Shown here one piece after another: positions 43,012 through 51,451 of a DNA stretch of 64,000 bases. The position numbers were made by a program, and so were the translations under genes. A model generated the notes under the pieces. That model was not told where the DNA came from and ran no database searches. It saw nothing but the letters and a program-made list of their open reading frames with translations. Source of the stretch: Sulfitobacter sp. LCG007 (GTDB lineage Bacteria > Pseudomonadota > Alphaproteobacteria > Rhodobacterales > Rhodobacteraceae); NCBI RefSeq assembly GCF_040801785.1, contig NZ_CP161805.1:992001-1056000 (forward strand). The letters are read 5' to 3'. The number at the start of each line of letters is the position of its first letter. Positions within the stretch are counted from its first letter, which is position 1.

Positions 43012-45501
43012 ATGAAAACCCAGGTCAAGGCCCTTGTCGTGGGCGGCGGTGCCGTCGGAACCTCGATCGCCTACCATCTCGCCCGGGCGGGCTGGGACGA
43101 CGTCATGCTTCTCGAGCGCGACGAGCTGACGAGCGGCAGTACCTGGCATGCCGCGGGCCTGCTGCCCTACTTCAACATGTCCTATGCCACCACGCATATC
43201 CACGACTATTCGATCAAGTTCTACAAGACGCTGGAAGAGGAGACCGGTCTCAACGCCGGTTTCTTCGTCGTGGGCAACCTGCGCATGGCGCAGTCCAGGG
43301 CGCGCATGGACGAGTACATGCTCTATGCCGCCACCGCCGAGACCTGCGGCGTGCCCTTCGAGTGGATGACGCCCGCGCAGATCAAGGAGCGCTGGCCGCT
43401 GGTGCGCACCGAGGATCTGGAAGGCGCGATCTTTCATCCGACGGACGGCTACATCAATCCCGCCGACGTCACGATGGCGATGGCCAAGGGCGCGCGCCAG
43501 CGCGGTGTCAGCATCGAGCGCAGGTGGCAGGTCGACGGCTACGTCTGGGCGGGCGATCACTGGGACGTCACCTGCACCAAGATGGTGGAGAAGGGCGGCA
43601 ATCTCGTGCCGTCCGACGAGCAGATCGTGATCGCGGCTGAGCATGTGGTCACCGCCACCGGCAACCATGCGCAGCGGACGGCGCGGCTTTTGGGGCTCAA
43701 GATCCCCGCGATCCCGGTCGAGCACCAGTATATCGTGACCGAGCCCGACCCGGCGCTGGTCGAATGGCGCAAGACCAATGAACAGCACCCCGTCCTGCGC
43801 GACGCGGATGCCAAATGGTACGTCCGCGAGGAGCGGGGCGGCTGGATCCTCGGGCCTTATGAGCGCAACGCGCCGGCGCGGTTCCTCTATGACGTGCCAG
43901 AAAGCTTCCGGGCAGATCTCTTTCCGCTCGATCTCGAACGGATCGAGGAAGAGTACATGTCGATGATCCACCGGATTCCGTCATCGGAAGAAGTCGGTCT
44001 GAAAGACGACTACAACGGGCCCATCTGCTACACGCCCGACGGCAACCCGCTGCTTGGCCCCGCTCCGGGGCTGCGCAACATGTGGCTGGCCGAGGGGTTC
44101 TCCTTCGGGATCACCGCGGCGGGCGGTACGGGGCATTATCTCGCGCAGCTCATGGTCGAGGGGGAAGCCGAGATCGACATGGCCTCGCTCGACCCCAAGC
44201 GCTACGGCAGCTGGATGACCACCGAGTATGCCGCGCGCAAGAACGAGGAAGCCTACGAACACGTCTACGTCCTGCACCACCCGGATGAAGAGCGTCCGGC
44301 CTGCCGTCCGCTGCGGACGTCGCCTGCCTATGACCGCCAGAAGCTGCGCGGCGCGCAGTTCGGGCAGGTGAACGGCTGGGAAAGACCGAACTACTTCGCG
44401 CCGGAGGGCTTCGACGATCACGATGCGCGCAGCTTCCGGCGCGGGGGCTGGTGGCAGTATGCGGTCGAAGAGGCCAAGGCGATCCGCAACGGCGTCGGGC
44501 TGATCGATGCGACGGCTTTTACCAAACATGTCCTTCGCGGGCCCGGCGCGACGCGGTTCCTCGACTGGTTCACCTGCAACAGACTGCCCAGGGTCGGGCG
44601 GATCAACCTGACCTACGCGCTGACATCAAAGGGCACGACGCGCACCGAATACACCATCGTGCGGATGGCCGAGGACGAATACTACCTCGTCTCTGCCGGG
44701 GCGTGGACGGCCTATGACAGCGACTTCCTGCGCAAGGCTATCGCGGACAAGCGCGAGGAATTCGGCTGGATCGAATGCCATGACGTGACCACCCAATGGG
44801 GCGTCTTCGCGATCGCCGGCCCGAAATCTCGGAACGTTCTCCAGACGCTGGTGCGCGACGCCGAACCTTCTACGGTGCTGTCGAACAAGCGATTCCCCTG
44901 GCTTTCGGTGCGCGACATCGAGCTGGGGATGGTCCCCGTCCGGGCGATCCGTGTGGCCTACACGGGCGAGCTGGGCTGGGAGCTGCATCACCCGATCGAG
45001 ATGCAGAACCACCTCTTCGACGCGCTCATGGCCGCTGGCGAGGACCACGGGATGAAGCTTGTCGGGGCACGTGCGCAGAACTGGCTGCGGCAGGAAAAGA
45101 GCTACCGCGCCTTCGGGAGCGAGCTCGGCCGCGACGCGACACCGCTGGAGGCGGACCTGCCACGCTTCGTGGACCTCGACAAGGAGTTCCACGGCAAGCA
45201 GGCGCTGATCGACACGGGCGTGCGCAGCAAATGCGTGACGCTGCTGATCGACGGGCCTGAAGACGCGGATCCCTGGGGCCGCGAGGCGCTTTATGACGGG
45301 GAGGAGAGGGTAGGGCGGCTGACCTCGGGCGGCTACTCGGTGCATTTCGCCAGGAGCATCGGCATGGGCTATGTCAAGCCCGAGCTCGCCACAGCGGGCA
45401 CGAAGCTCAAGGTGCGGATGTTCGACCAGCTCTGGGATGCGGAAGTCGTCGAGGACAGCCCCTACGACCCGAAGAACGAGACGATCCGCAAGGACGGCTG
45501 A
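43012..45501 (+). CDS. FAD-dependent oxidoreductase/GcvT fusion, dimethylglycine or sarcosine dehydrogenase-like
   Basis: An 829-residue two-part enzyme. The N-terminal DAO domain (about 1-385) begins with ALVVGGGAVGTSIAYHLARAG and has GSTWHAAGLLP, the His used for covalent FAD in the dimethylglycine/sarcosine dehydrogenase family. A short FAO-type linker follows, then GcvT (about 450-725) and GcvT C-terminal barrel (about 735-825) domains that bind tetrahydrofolate. Such enzymes demethylate N-methylglycines or related methylated amines and release methylene-tetrahydrofolate. That fits the serine-cycle genes elsewhere in the window. GGAGG lies eight bases before ATG 43012. The exact methylated amine is unknown. 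Confidence 0.9.
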   Translation: MKTQVKALVVGGGAVGTSIAYHLARAGWDDVMLLERDELTSGSTWHAAGLLPYFNMSYATTHIHDYSIKFYKTLEEETGLNAGFFVVGNLRMAQSRARMDEYMLYAATAETCGVPFEWMTPAQIKERWPLVRTEDLEGAIFHPTDGYINPADVTMAMAKGARQRGVSIERRWQVDGYVWAGDHWDVTCTKMVEKGGNLVPSDEQIVIAAEHVVTATGNHAQRTARLLGLKIPAIPVEHQYIVTEPDPALVEWRKTNEQHPVLRDADAKWYVREERGGWILGPYERNAPARFLYDVPESFRADLFPLDLERIEEEYMSMIHRIPSSEEVGLKDDYNGPICYTPDGNPLLGPAPGLRNMWLAEGFSFGITAAGGTGHYLAQLMVEGEAEIDMASLDPKRYGSWMTTEYAARKNEEAYEHVYVLHHPDEERPACRPLRTSPAYDRQKLRGAQFGQVNGWERPNYFAPEGFDDHDARSFRRGGWWQYAVEEAKAIRNGVGLIDATAFTKHVLRGPGATRFLDWFTCNRLPRVGRINLTYALTSKGTTRTEYTIVRMAEDEYYLVSAGAWTAYDSDFLRKAIADKREEFGWIECHDVTTQWGVFAIAGPKSRNVLQTLVRDAEPSTVLSNKRFPWLSVRDIELGMVPVRAIRVAYTGELGWELHHPIEMQNHLFDALMAAGEDHGMKLVGARAQNWLRQEKSYRAFGSELGRDATPLEADLPRFVDLDKEFHGKQALIDTGVRSKCVTLLIDGPEDADPWGREALYDGEERVGRLTSGGYSVHFARSIGMGYVKPELATAGTKLKVRMFDQLWDAEVVEDSPYDPKNETIRKDG

Positions 45502-45511
45502 CCGAGCTTTC

Positions 45512-45545
45512 ATGGCCGCGCCCTCCTCGAGTCGGGCGTGGCCAT
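45512..45545 (+). terminator. Strong hairpin after the FAD-GcvT gene
   Basis: ATGGCCGCGCCC (45512-45523) pairs with GGGCGTGGCCAT (45534-45545) in a 12-base stem with a single G-T wobble and a ten-base loop, ten bases after the stop codon. There is no T-run, so termination would be of the weaker U-poor kind. Confidence 0.5.
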
Positions 45546-45650
45546 ACTGCCGATAGGTAAAAACTGCCTTATTCCTGCACCAAATCTTCAAAGTTTTGCC
45601 CCACTGTTTCAATTTGATGCACCATGACAGGTGGAAACAGGACAGGTCCC

Positions 45651-46274
45651 ATGAGCTATCAGGGTAGTTTCGAAATCTCGGGACTGGGGCAACCGACCTT
45701 CACGGGCGGCATCGCCGAAGGGGCGAACCTGCGTACGCCCTGCGGCCTGCGCCGAATCGAAATCATCCGACCCGGGGACATGATCGTCACGCGCAGCGGG
45801 CTGGAAGCGGTTCAGATGGTGTGGCAGCGCCGGGTCAAGGTGACGCCTGCAAATGCGCCGGTCTGTCTGAAGCCCAGGGCGGTAGGGCCGATGATGCCGC
45901 AGCGCGCCCTCATGCTGGCCCCGGACCACCGGGTGCTGATCCCGGGCTTCCGCCTGCTCGGCGTGGCCGACGACACCTCCGTGCTGACCGAGGCGCGCAA
46001 GATCGCGGGCAGCAGCGACGCGGTCTATGTCGACCTCTCACGTGAAAGCGTGACCTACTACCAGCTCGTGTTCGACCGGCATCTGGTGCTGACGGCCAAC
46101 GGCCTGCCGGTGGAAAGCTTCCTGCCTGACGCGGCGGCCATCGCCGCCCTGGGCGGCGAAATGCGCTCGGCGCTCGAGGCGCGCTATCCCTGCCTGCGCG
46201 ACGCGCCCGAAGCCTATCCCGGCGCGCAGTTTCCGATCGCCACCGAAGTGGACTACGTGCCCTTCTTCGCCTGA
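45651..46274 (+). CDS. Stand-alone Hint (hedgehog/intein) domain protein
   Basis: A 207-residue protein dominated by a Hint module. Near residue 30, TPCGLRRIEIIRPGDMIVTRSG provides the N-terminal nucleophile Cys and the block-A pattern, and ALMLAPDHRVLIPG the block with the conserved His. YYQLVFDRHLVLTANGLPVESF is the C-terminal Hint region. There is no extein or secreted passenger of any size, only about 30 residues before the Cys, as is common for the single-domain Hint_2 proteins of Rhodobacteraceae. ATG 45651 is preferred; an ATG at 45624 in frame lacks a ribosome-binding site. Whether it self-cleaves is unknown. Confidence 0.8.
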   Translation: MSYQGSFEISGLGQPTFTGGIAEGANLRTPCGLRRIEIIRPGDMIVTRSGLEAVQMVWQRRVKVTPANAPVCLKPRAVGPMMPQRALMLAPDHRVLIPGFRLLGVADDTSVLTEARKIAGSSDAVYVDLSRESVTYYQLVFDRHLVLTANGLPVESFLPDAAAIAALGGEMRSALEARYPCLRDAPEAYPGAQFPIATEVDYVPFFA

Positions 46275-46292
46275 CGTCGGGTCAGTGTCCGC

Positions 46293-46940
46293 TCAGTCCC
46301 GCCGCGCGATCAGGGCGAGGTTGTTGGCCGGCATCTCGGACCTGGCGACGCGCAGTCCGCAGTCGGCAAGCAGCCCCTCGACCCAGTCGTCATCCTTGTA
46401 GCCGATCTCGGGGTCCGCCCGGCGCAGGTCCGCATCGAAGCGCATGTCGCCTTCGCTCGTCAGCCGCCCGCCGCGCCGGAAGGGGCCGTAGATCAGGAAT
46501 GTCCCGGCTGGCGCGGTGACGGCCGAGGCTTCCCGCACGATGGTCTCGGCCTCACGTGCGGACACCAGATGCAGCAGATTGACCAGAACGACGAGATCGA
46601 AGGGATCCTCCTGCCGGCTCCAGCCCGCAACCCCGGCATCCAGCATCCGCGCGCCTTCAACGTTGCCGAGGCCCGACTCGGCCACATGCGCGTCGATGCT
46701 GGCCAGCCGGTCCGGCGCAACATCGGTCGGATGGAAGGTCAGACCGGGCAGCGCGCAGGCGAAGATCACCACATGCTGGCCCGTCCCCGAGGCAATCTCG
46801 AGCGCGCGACCGCGCGCCGGGGCGTGGTCCTGCAAGATCCGGGCAATCGGTTCCGCGTTGCGTTCCGCAGATGGCGCGAAGAGCTTCGCACCCTCCATGG
46901 GCTGGGCCACGCTGGCCTCCGGTGGCAGTTTGCGCGTCAT
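46293..46940 (-). CDS. DUF938-type SAM-dependent methyltransferase-like protein
   Basis: A 215-residue protein with a class I methyltransferase fold. GRALEIASGTGQHVVIFACAL is motif I, TFHPTDVAP motif II, and FDLVVLVNLLHLVS motif IV. The N-terminal LFAPSAERNAEPIARIL is the DUF938 signature. The methyl acceptor is unknown. Its ATG overlaps the stop of the FAD oxidase gene (ATGA), making it the last gene of a three-gene overlapped unit with that oxidase and an aldo/keto reductase. Confidence 0.85.
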   Translation of the reverse strand: MTRKLPPEASVAQPMEGAKLFAPSAERNAEPIARILQDHAPARGRALEIASGTGQHVVIFACALPGLTFHPTDVAPDRLASIDAHVAESGLGNVEGARMLDAGVAGWSRQEDPFDLVVLVNLLHLVSAREAETIVREASAVTAPAGTFLIYGPFRRGGRLTSEGDMRFDADLRRADPEIGYKDDDWVEGLLADCGLRVARSEMPANNLALIARRD

Positions 46941-48013
46941 GCGAAACGCGCCGGCGACAGCGCCGCGACGACGGCCGGATCCAGCCGGGGCTGGCGGCCC
47001 CTCACCACGTCGGCCAGCAGTTGCGAGGCCGCGGGCGAGGTCTGGAAGCCGTAGCCGCCCTGGCCCGCGCACCAGACGAAATCGGGCACATTTGCGTCGC
47101 GACCCAGCACAAGGCTGCGGTCGGGGGCGAAACTGCGCAGACCCGCCCAGCTTGCGATCAGCCGCGTGACGGGCGCCGTCACCACTTCCTCGTAGCGCGC
47201 CAGCCCCTCGGCAAGCGTCATGTCCTCGGCCCAGGCATCGTGGGGTTCGACCGGGTCCTCGTCGGCGGGCGAGACAAGCAGCGCGCCCGCATCGGGCTTG
47301 GCGTACCATGTCTCGCCCACGCCGAAGAACATCGGCCAACTTCTCACGTCATGGCCGTCGGGCGCAGGAATCCGGGCCATGGACCGCCGGTGCGGCACGA
47401 TCCCCAGCGGCGCCACCCCTGCCATCCTGGCGATGCCATCGGCCCAGGCGCCGGCCGCGTTGACCAGCAGCGGAGCCTCGAACACCTCCGCACCGCAGCT
47501 CACCCGCCAGAGCCCGTTTTCGCGCGTGATCGAGTCGACGCGCTTTCCGGTGTGCACCTCGCCCCCGCCGGCCCGGATCTCGCGGGCGAAATCCATCATC
47601 AGCCGGTCGGTGTCGATGTCCCTGGCGCCTTCGTGATATGCCGCGAACCGGACCTTGGCGGGATCGAGGATGGGCACCATCCCGACCGCTTCCGCCACTG
47701 AAAGTTCGTCGAGCGCCATTGTCTGAAGATCTTTGCGAAACGCATCTTCCTCCTCCGCCCGACCGAGGATCATCAGCCCGCGGGGCGAGAGGTAGCCGCC
47801 GTTCGCCGTGGCGTGATATTCGGCGCTCGCCCGGTTCAGGGCGACGACCGAAGGCGCGCCGTAGCCTTCCTCGAACAGGGCGGCGGAACGTCCGGATGCG
47901 TGGTAGCCAAGCGCGTCTTCCGCTTCGAGAACGGTGACCCGGGCGTCCTTCGAAAGCCGCCCGCCCGCGGAGAGCCCCGCAATCCCGCCGCCGATCACGA
48001 TGATGTCGCTCAT
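46937..48013 (-). CDS. FAD-dependent amino acid oxidase/dehydrogenase (D-arginine dehydrogenase-like)
   Basis: A 358-residue DAO-family flavoprotein. IIVIGGGIAGLSAGGRLS (4-21) binds FAD, and GYHASGRSAALFEEGYG (36-52) is strongly reminiscent of the DauA-type D-arginine dehydrogenases. LVNAAGAWADGIA and WCAGQGGYGFQTSPA complete the FAD site. It should oxidise a D- or N-substituted amino acid to the imino acid. It overlaps the genes on both sides by four bases, so it belongs to one transcript with the aldo/keto reductase and the DUF938 protein. The substrate is not fixed by sequence. Confidence 0.85.
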   Translation of the reverse strand: MSDIIVIGGGIAGLSAGGRLSKDARVTVLEAEDALGYHASGRSAALFEEGYGAPSVVALNRASAEYHATANGGYLSPRGLMILGRAEEEDAFRKDLQTMALDELSVAEAVGMVPILDPAKVRFAAYHEGARDIDTDRLMMDFAREIRAGGGEVHTGKRVDSITRENGLWRVSCGAEVFEAPLLVNAAGAWADGIARMAGVAPLGIVPHRRSMARIPAPDGHDVRSWPMFFGVGETWYAKPDAGALLVSPADEDPVEPHDAWAEDMTLAEGLARYEEVVTAPVTRLIASWAGLRSFAPDRSLVLGRDANVPDFVWCAGQGGYGFQTSPAASQLLADVVRGRQPRLDPAVVAALSPARFA

Positions 48014-48948
48014 CCCTGCTCTTCGATCCGGTCGGTCGCGGGCGGCGGCGTCGGGACCAGAGCCGCGAGGCGTGCATAGACGTCCGGGGGCATCCGGTAG
48101 TCCAGCGCCGCAAGAGAGGGCCCAAGCTGCCCGGAGTCGCGGGCCGAGATGATGGGCGTGGGACCCGCCGGATGTGCGGCGGCCCAGGCGACGGCCAGCG
48201 TCTCGGGCGCGATTTCCAGCTCTGCCGCGATCCCGCTCAGGCCCCGGGCGGCGTCGTGCATCCAGTCAAGCCCGTAGCGTCGGGCATAGCGGTCGTCCGC
48301 CTTCAGTCGCCCGCCCTCGCCGCGCGCGTATTTGCCGGTCAGCAGACCGGCTCCCAGGGGCGAATAGGGCGCGCAGGCCAGATCCTGATCGGCGCACATG
48401 GGCAGGATCTCGACCTCGGCCTGGCGCTTGACGAGGTTGTACATCGGCTGGACGATATCCACGGTCAGACCGAATTTCGCCGCGACGGCGATGGCCTTCA
48501 TCACCTGCCAGGCCGCGAAGTTCGACACGCCGACATGACGGATGCTGCCCGCCTCCTTCAGCTCGGCGAAAGCCCCGAAGGTTTCATGCAGGTCGGTATC
48601 CGGGTCGAAACGATGCAGGTAGAGCACGTCGAGCGTGTCGATCTGAAGGCGCTGGCGCGAGCAATCCGCAGAGTCGAGGATGTTCCTGCGCCCGCTGCCA
48701 CCGTCATAGGCCGCCTTGGTGGCGATCAGCAGGCGGTCGCGCTGCGCGCCGATCATCTTTCCGAGCAGCGTCTCGGAGGCGCCGCCGGTGTAGACATGGG
48801 CAGTGTCGAAATGGGTGATCCCGGCCTCGATGCAGGCATCGAACATGGCGCGCGAAGCCGCTTCGTCGGCGGTGCCGCCAAATTGCATCGTGCCGAAGGC
48901 GAGGCGGCTCGCAGGGGTTCCGTCGGGGCTGGTCAGCAGGGCGGTCAT
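48010..48948 (-). CDS. Aldo/keto reductase
   Basis: A 312-residue AKR-family (beta/alpha)8 barrel. LAFGTMQFGG opens the barrel, and FDTAHVYTGGASETLLGKMI has the catalytic Asp/Tyr. LLIATKAA has the Lys, DVLYLHRFDPDT the His, and the end (APETLAVAWAAAHPAGPTPIISARDSGQL) binds NADP. The start MTALLTSPDG at 48948 is typical, although no clear ribosome-binding site is seen. It reduces carbonyls with NADPH. It leads the overlapped unit with the FAD oxidase downstream. Confidence 0.88.
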   Translation of the reverse strand: MTALLTSPDGTPASRLAFGTMQFGGTADEAASRAMFDACIEAGITHFDTAHVYTGGASETLLGKMIGAQRDRLLIATKAAYDGGSGRRNILDSADCSRQRLQIDTLDVLYLHRFDPDTDLHETFGAFAELKEAGSIRHVGVSNFAAWQVMKAIAVAAKFGLTVDIVQPMYNLVKRQAEVEILPMCADQDLACAPYSPLGAGLLTGKYARGEGGRLKADDRYARRYGLDWMHDAARGLSGIAAELEIAPETLAVAWAAAHPAGPTPIISARDSGQLGPSLAALDYRMPPDVYARLAALVPTPPPATDRIEEQG

Positions 48949-49020
48949 GCGGGATTGGTCGCATGGGCGCGCGGAGGGTGCAATGGGGGGCGGGTGTCCC
49001 AAGGTCAGCTGCTGCCCGGC

Positions 49021-49629
49021 TCAGCCCTTGCTGCCGATCCTCGGTTCGCTGCCGGCGCGGATGCGGGCGATGTTCGCGCTGTGGCGGCCCCAGATCAGCA
49101 GGGCGAGCAGCAGGCCGAGGACCAGCGCATGGACATGTCCCATCAGCGGCAACAGCGGTATGGCCGCTGCGGAGGCCGTCAGGGCACCTGCCGAAGACAT
49201 CTTCGACAGGTACGCCCCCGCCAGCCAGGCCGCGCAGCAGGCAAGACCGACGGGCCAGGCCAGCGCGAGCATGATCCCGAGGAAGGTGGCGACGCCCTTG
49301 CCGCCCCTGAACCCCAGCCAGACCGGAAAGCAATGCCCCAGCATGGCGGCCAGTGCGGCGATCTGGGCCGTGTCCTCGCTGCCCGCCGCGCGCGCCAGCA
49401 GGACGGCAACCGCGCCCTTGCCTCCATCAAGCAGAAGGGTCAGGGCGGCGGCGGTCTTGTTGCCGGTGCGCAGGACGTTCGTCGCCCCGATGTTGCCCGA
49501 GCCGATCTCGCGCAGGTTGCCGAGGCCCATGACCCGCGCCAGCACCATGCCGAAGGGGATCGAGCCGATCAGGTATCCCAGTGCGGCCCAGAGCAGCAGC
49601 GCGGCGGGGGTGCTGTCTATCAAGGGCAT
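49021..49629 (-). CDS. plsY: Acyl-phosphate:glycerol-3-phosphate acyltransferase
   Basis: A 202-residue membrane enzyme with about five helices. GSIPFGMVLARVMGLGNLREIGSGNIGATNVLR is the N-terminal PlsY motif, HCFPVWLGFRGGKGVATFLG the second, and the closing RHSANIARIRAGSEPRIG the third, together forming the acyl-phosphate and glycerol-3-phosphate sites. It makes lysophosphatidic acid, the first phospholipid intermediate. Its ATG overlaps the stop of the dihydroorotase-like gene (TGATG), so it belongs to the pyr operon, an order common in Rhodobacterales. Confidence 0.95.
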   Translation of the reverse strand: MPLIDSTPAALLLWAALGYLIGSIPFGMVLARVMGLGNLREIGSGNIGATNVLRTGNKTAAALTLLLDGGKGAVAVLLARAAGSEDTAQIAALAAMLGHCFPVWLGFRGGKGVATFLGIMLALAWPVGLACCAAWLAGAYLSKMSSAGALTASAAAIPLLPLMGHVHALVLGLLLALLIWGRHSANIARIRAGSEPRIGSKG

Positions 49630-50912
49630 CAGGCGGCCTCGAATACGCGATTGCCCGCGACCCAGGTGCCCAGCACCTTGCCCTGCATGCGGGCGCCGTC
49701 GAATGGCGTGTTGCGGGATTTGGAGCGCAGCCTCGCGCGATCCAGGACGAAGGGCGCATCCGGATCGAACAGCACGAGGTCGGCGGGCGCGCCGGGGGCC
49801 AGACGGCCGCAGGGCAGCCCGAGGCGCTTCGCCGGGTTGAAAGACATGGCGCGCCACAGGATCGGGAGGTCGATAAGTCCGGCGTGGTGCAGGCGCATGG
49901 CGGCGGGCAGAAAGGTCTCGAGACCCACCGCGCCCGACGCCGCTTCCTCGAAGGGCAGGCGCTTGCTTTCCTCGTCCTGCGGGGTGTGCATCGAGCAGAT
50001 CACGTCGATCAGCCCCGATGCCACCGCCTCGGCCACGGCAAGGCGGTCGTCCTCGTCGCGCAGGGGCGGCTTGAGCTTGAAGAAGGTGCGGTAGTCGGCG
50101 ACGTCGAGCGCATTGAGGGTCAGGTGATGGATCGAGGTCCCCGCCGTGATGTCGAGCCCGTTGCTCTTGGCGCGATGAAGCGCGGGCAGGGCGCGGGCGG
50201 TCGTGATCTGGTCGGCGTGATAGCGTGCGCCGGTCATCTCGATCAGGGCGACATCGCGGTCAAGCGCCATGCGCTCGGCCATGGGCGATACCGCAGGCAG
50301 GCCGCGCAGGGAGGCGAACTTGCCAGAGGTGGCGGCCGCGCCGTTCGACAGCCCCGGATCCTGCGGGTGCGCCACGACCAGGGCGCCCAGAGAACGGGCG
50401 TAGGTCAGGGCGCGCGAAAGCACCTTGGTGTCGGTCACGACGCGGTCGCAATCGGTGAAGGCGACGGCCCCGGCATCCATCAGGAAGCCGATCTCGGTCA
50501 TCTCGCGCCCCTCGCGGCCCTTGGTCAGCGCGGCCATGGCGGCGACATGGACGGGCGATGCCTCGCGGGCGCGGCGGATGACGAATTCGAGCGTTTCGGG
50601 GTTGTCGATGGCGGGGGAGGTGTCGGGGCGGGTTACAATCGTTGTCACGCCTCCGGCCGCCGCGGCAAGTCCCGCCGAGCGGTAGCTTTCCTTGTGCCGC
50701 TCGCCCGGTTCGCAGACCTTCACCCCCAGATCCACGATGCCCGGCGCGAGGCAGCGGCCTGCGCAGTCGATGATCGTGGCGGATGCCGGGGCGGGGGCGT
50801 TCTCGGGCAGGATCGAGCCGATCCTGCCGTCGACAACACTCAGACCGCCGACCGTGATCGTACCGACTTCCGGATCGATCAGCCGTGCGTTCAGGAAGGC
50901 GATTTCGCTCAT
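49629..50912 (-). CDS. Dihydroorotase homologue lacking the HxH zinc motif (PyrX-like)
   Basis: A 427-residue amidohydrolase-fold protein clearly related to dihydroorotase: APGIVDLGVKVCEPGERHKE, GGVTTIVTRPDTSP and the C-terminal FNPAKRLGLPCGRLAPGAPADLVLFDP. In active enzymes the first motif reads DxHxH; here it is D61-L-G63-V-K65, so both zinc histidines are gone. The TDHAPH motif, with the catalytic Asp, reads CSMHTPQ. This is the pattern of pseudo-dihydroorotases (PyrC'/PyrX) that serve as a structural partner of aspartate carbamoyltransferase. The gene lies in pyrB-ORF-pyrX-plsY order with overlaps at both ends. A true PyrC should then be encoded elsewhere. It starts at ATG 50912. Confidence 0.85.
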   Translation of the reverse strand: MSEIAFLNARLIDPEVGTITVGGLSVVDGRIGSILPENAPAPASATIIDCAGRCLAPGIVDLGVKVCEPGERHKESYRSAGLAAAAGGVTTIVTRPDTSPAIDNPETLEFVIRRAREASPVHVAAMAALTKGREGREMTEIGFLMDAGAVAFTDCDRVVTDTKVLSRALTYARSLGALVVAHPQDPGLSNGAAATSGKFASLRGLPAVSPMAERMALDRDVALIEMTGARYHADQITTARALPALHRAKSNGLDITAGTSIHHLTLNALDVADYRTFFKLKPPLRDEDDRLAVAEAVASGLIDVICSMHTPQDEESKRLPFEEAASGAVGLETFLPAAMRLHHAGLIDLPILWRAMSFNPAKRLGLPCGRLAPGAPADLVLFDPDAPFVLDRARLRSKSRNTPFDGARMQGKVLGTWVAGNRVFEAA

Positions 50913-51451
50913 GCGAACAGCCACCAGAGCAGCAGGATCAGCCCGGCCAGGATTGCCATCGCCACAAGCGCGCTTCCGGCACGCCCGCGCGGGGCGACAG
51001 GCGGGGTCTGTCCCGGCGTGCCGGTGAAGGGCTTCGCGCTCTCAGAGACGACCGGATCGCCGGACAGTTCGGGCTGGTATTCCGAATAGGTCCCCACCAG
51101 CGTCAGGTCGCGGCCGGGATCGATCCGCGCCTCCTGCCCGCCGAAGCTGTCGGAGAACAGCAGCAGGACATAGCCATCGAGCGCGTCGAGCCTTGCCCGG
51201 TCTCTGGCTATCTCGCTGCCGGTTACGGCGTAGCCGTCCGCCAGGTAGCTGCTCAGCCCGACGCCCTCCAGATCGGAGACGGGGAAGATTTCGGTACTTG
51301 CCGTGTCGAGGGCGGGCGCGGAAAGCAGTTTGCTGGCCAGCTCCGCGGGGGATCCGGATTTCAACGCCGCGGCGACCTCGGCGGGTGGCAGGTTGACGGC
51401 GAAGACCCGGATCGTTCCGCGCTCGCCCTTCGGGATCGTGATCGCGCTCAT
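50909..51451 (-). CDS. Hypothetical protein between pyrB and the dihydroorotase homologue, C-terminal membrane anchor
   Basis: A 180-residue protein of unknown function. It has no signal peptide. The soluble part (1-150) holds alternating charged and hydrophobic strands, and the C terminus ends in one membrane segment (about 160-179, rich in Leu and Trp), so it is probably tail-anchored with the bulk in the cytoplasm. It overlaps pyrB upstream and the dihydroorotase homologue downstream by ATGA junctions, which indicates tight co-expression in fixed ratio. It might tether or regulate the carbamoyltransferase complex at the membrane, near PlsY; that is speculation from position. Confidence 0.8.
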   Translation of the reverse strand: MSAITIPKGERGTIRVFAVNLPPAEVAAALKSGSPAELASKLLSAPALDTASTEIFPVSDLEGVGLSSYLADGYAVTGSEIARDRARLDALDGYVLLLFSDSFGGQEARIDPGRDLTLVGTYSEYQPELSGDPVVSESAKPFTGTPGQTPPVAPRGRAGSALVAMAILAGLILLLWWLFA

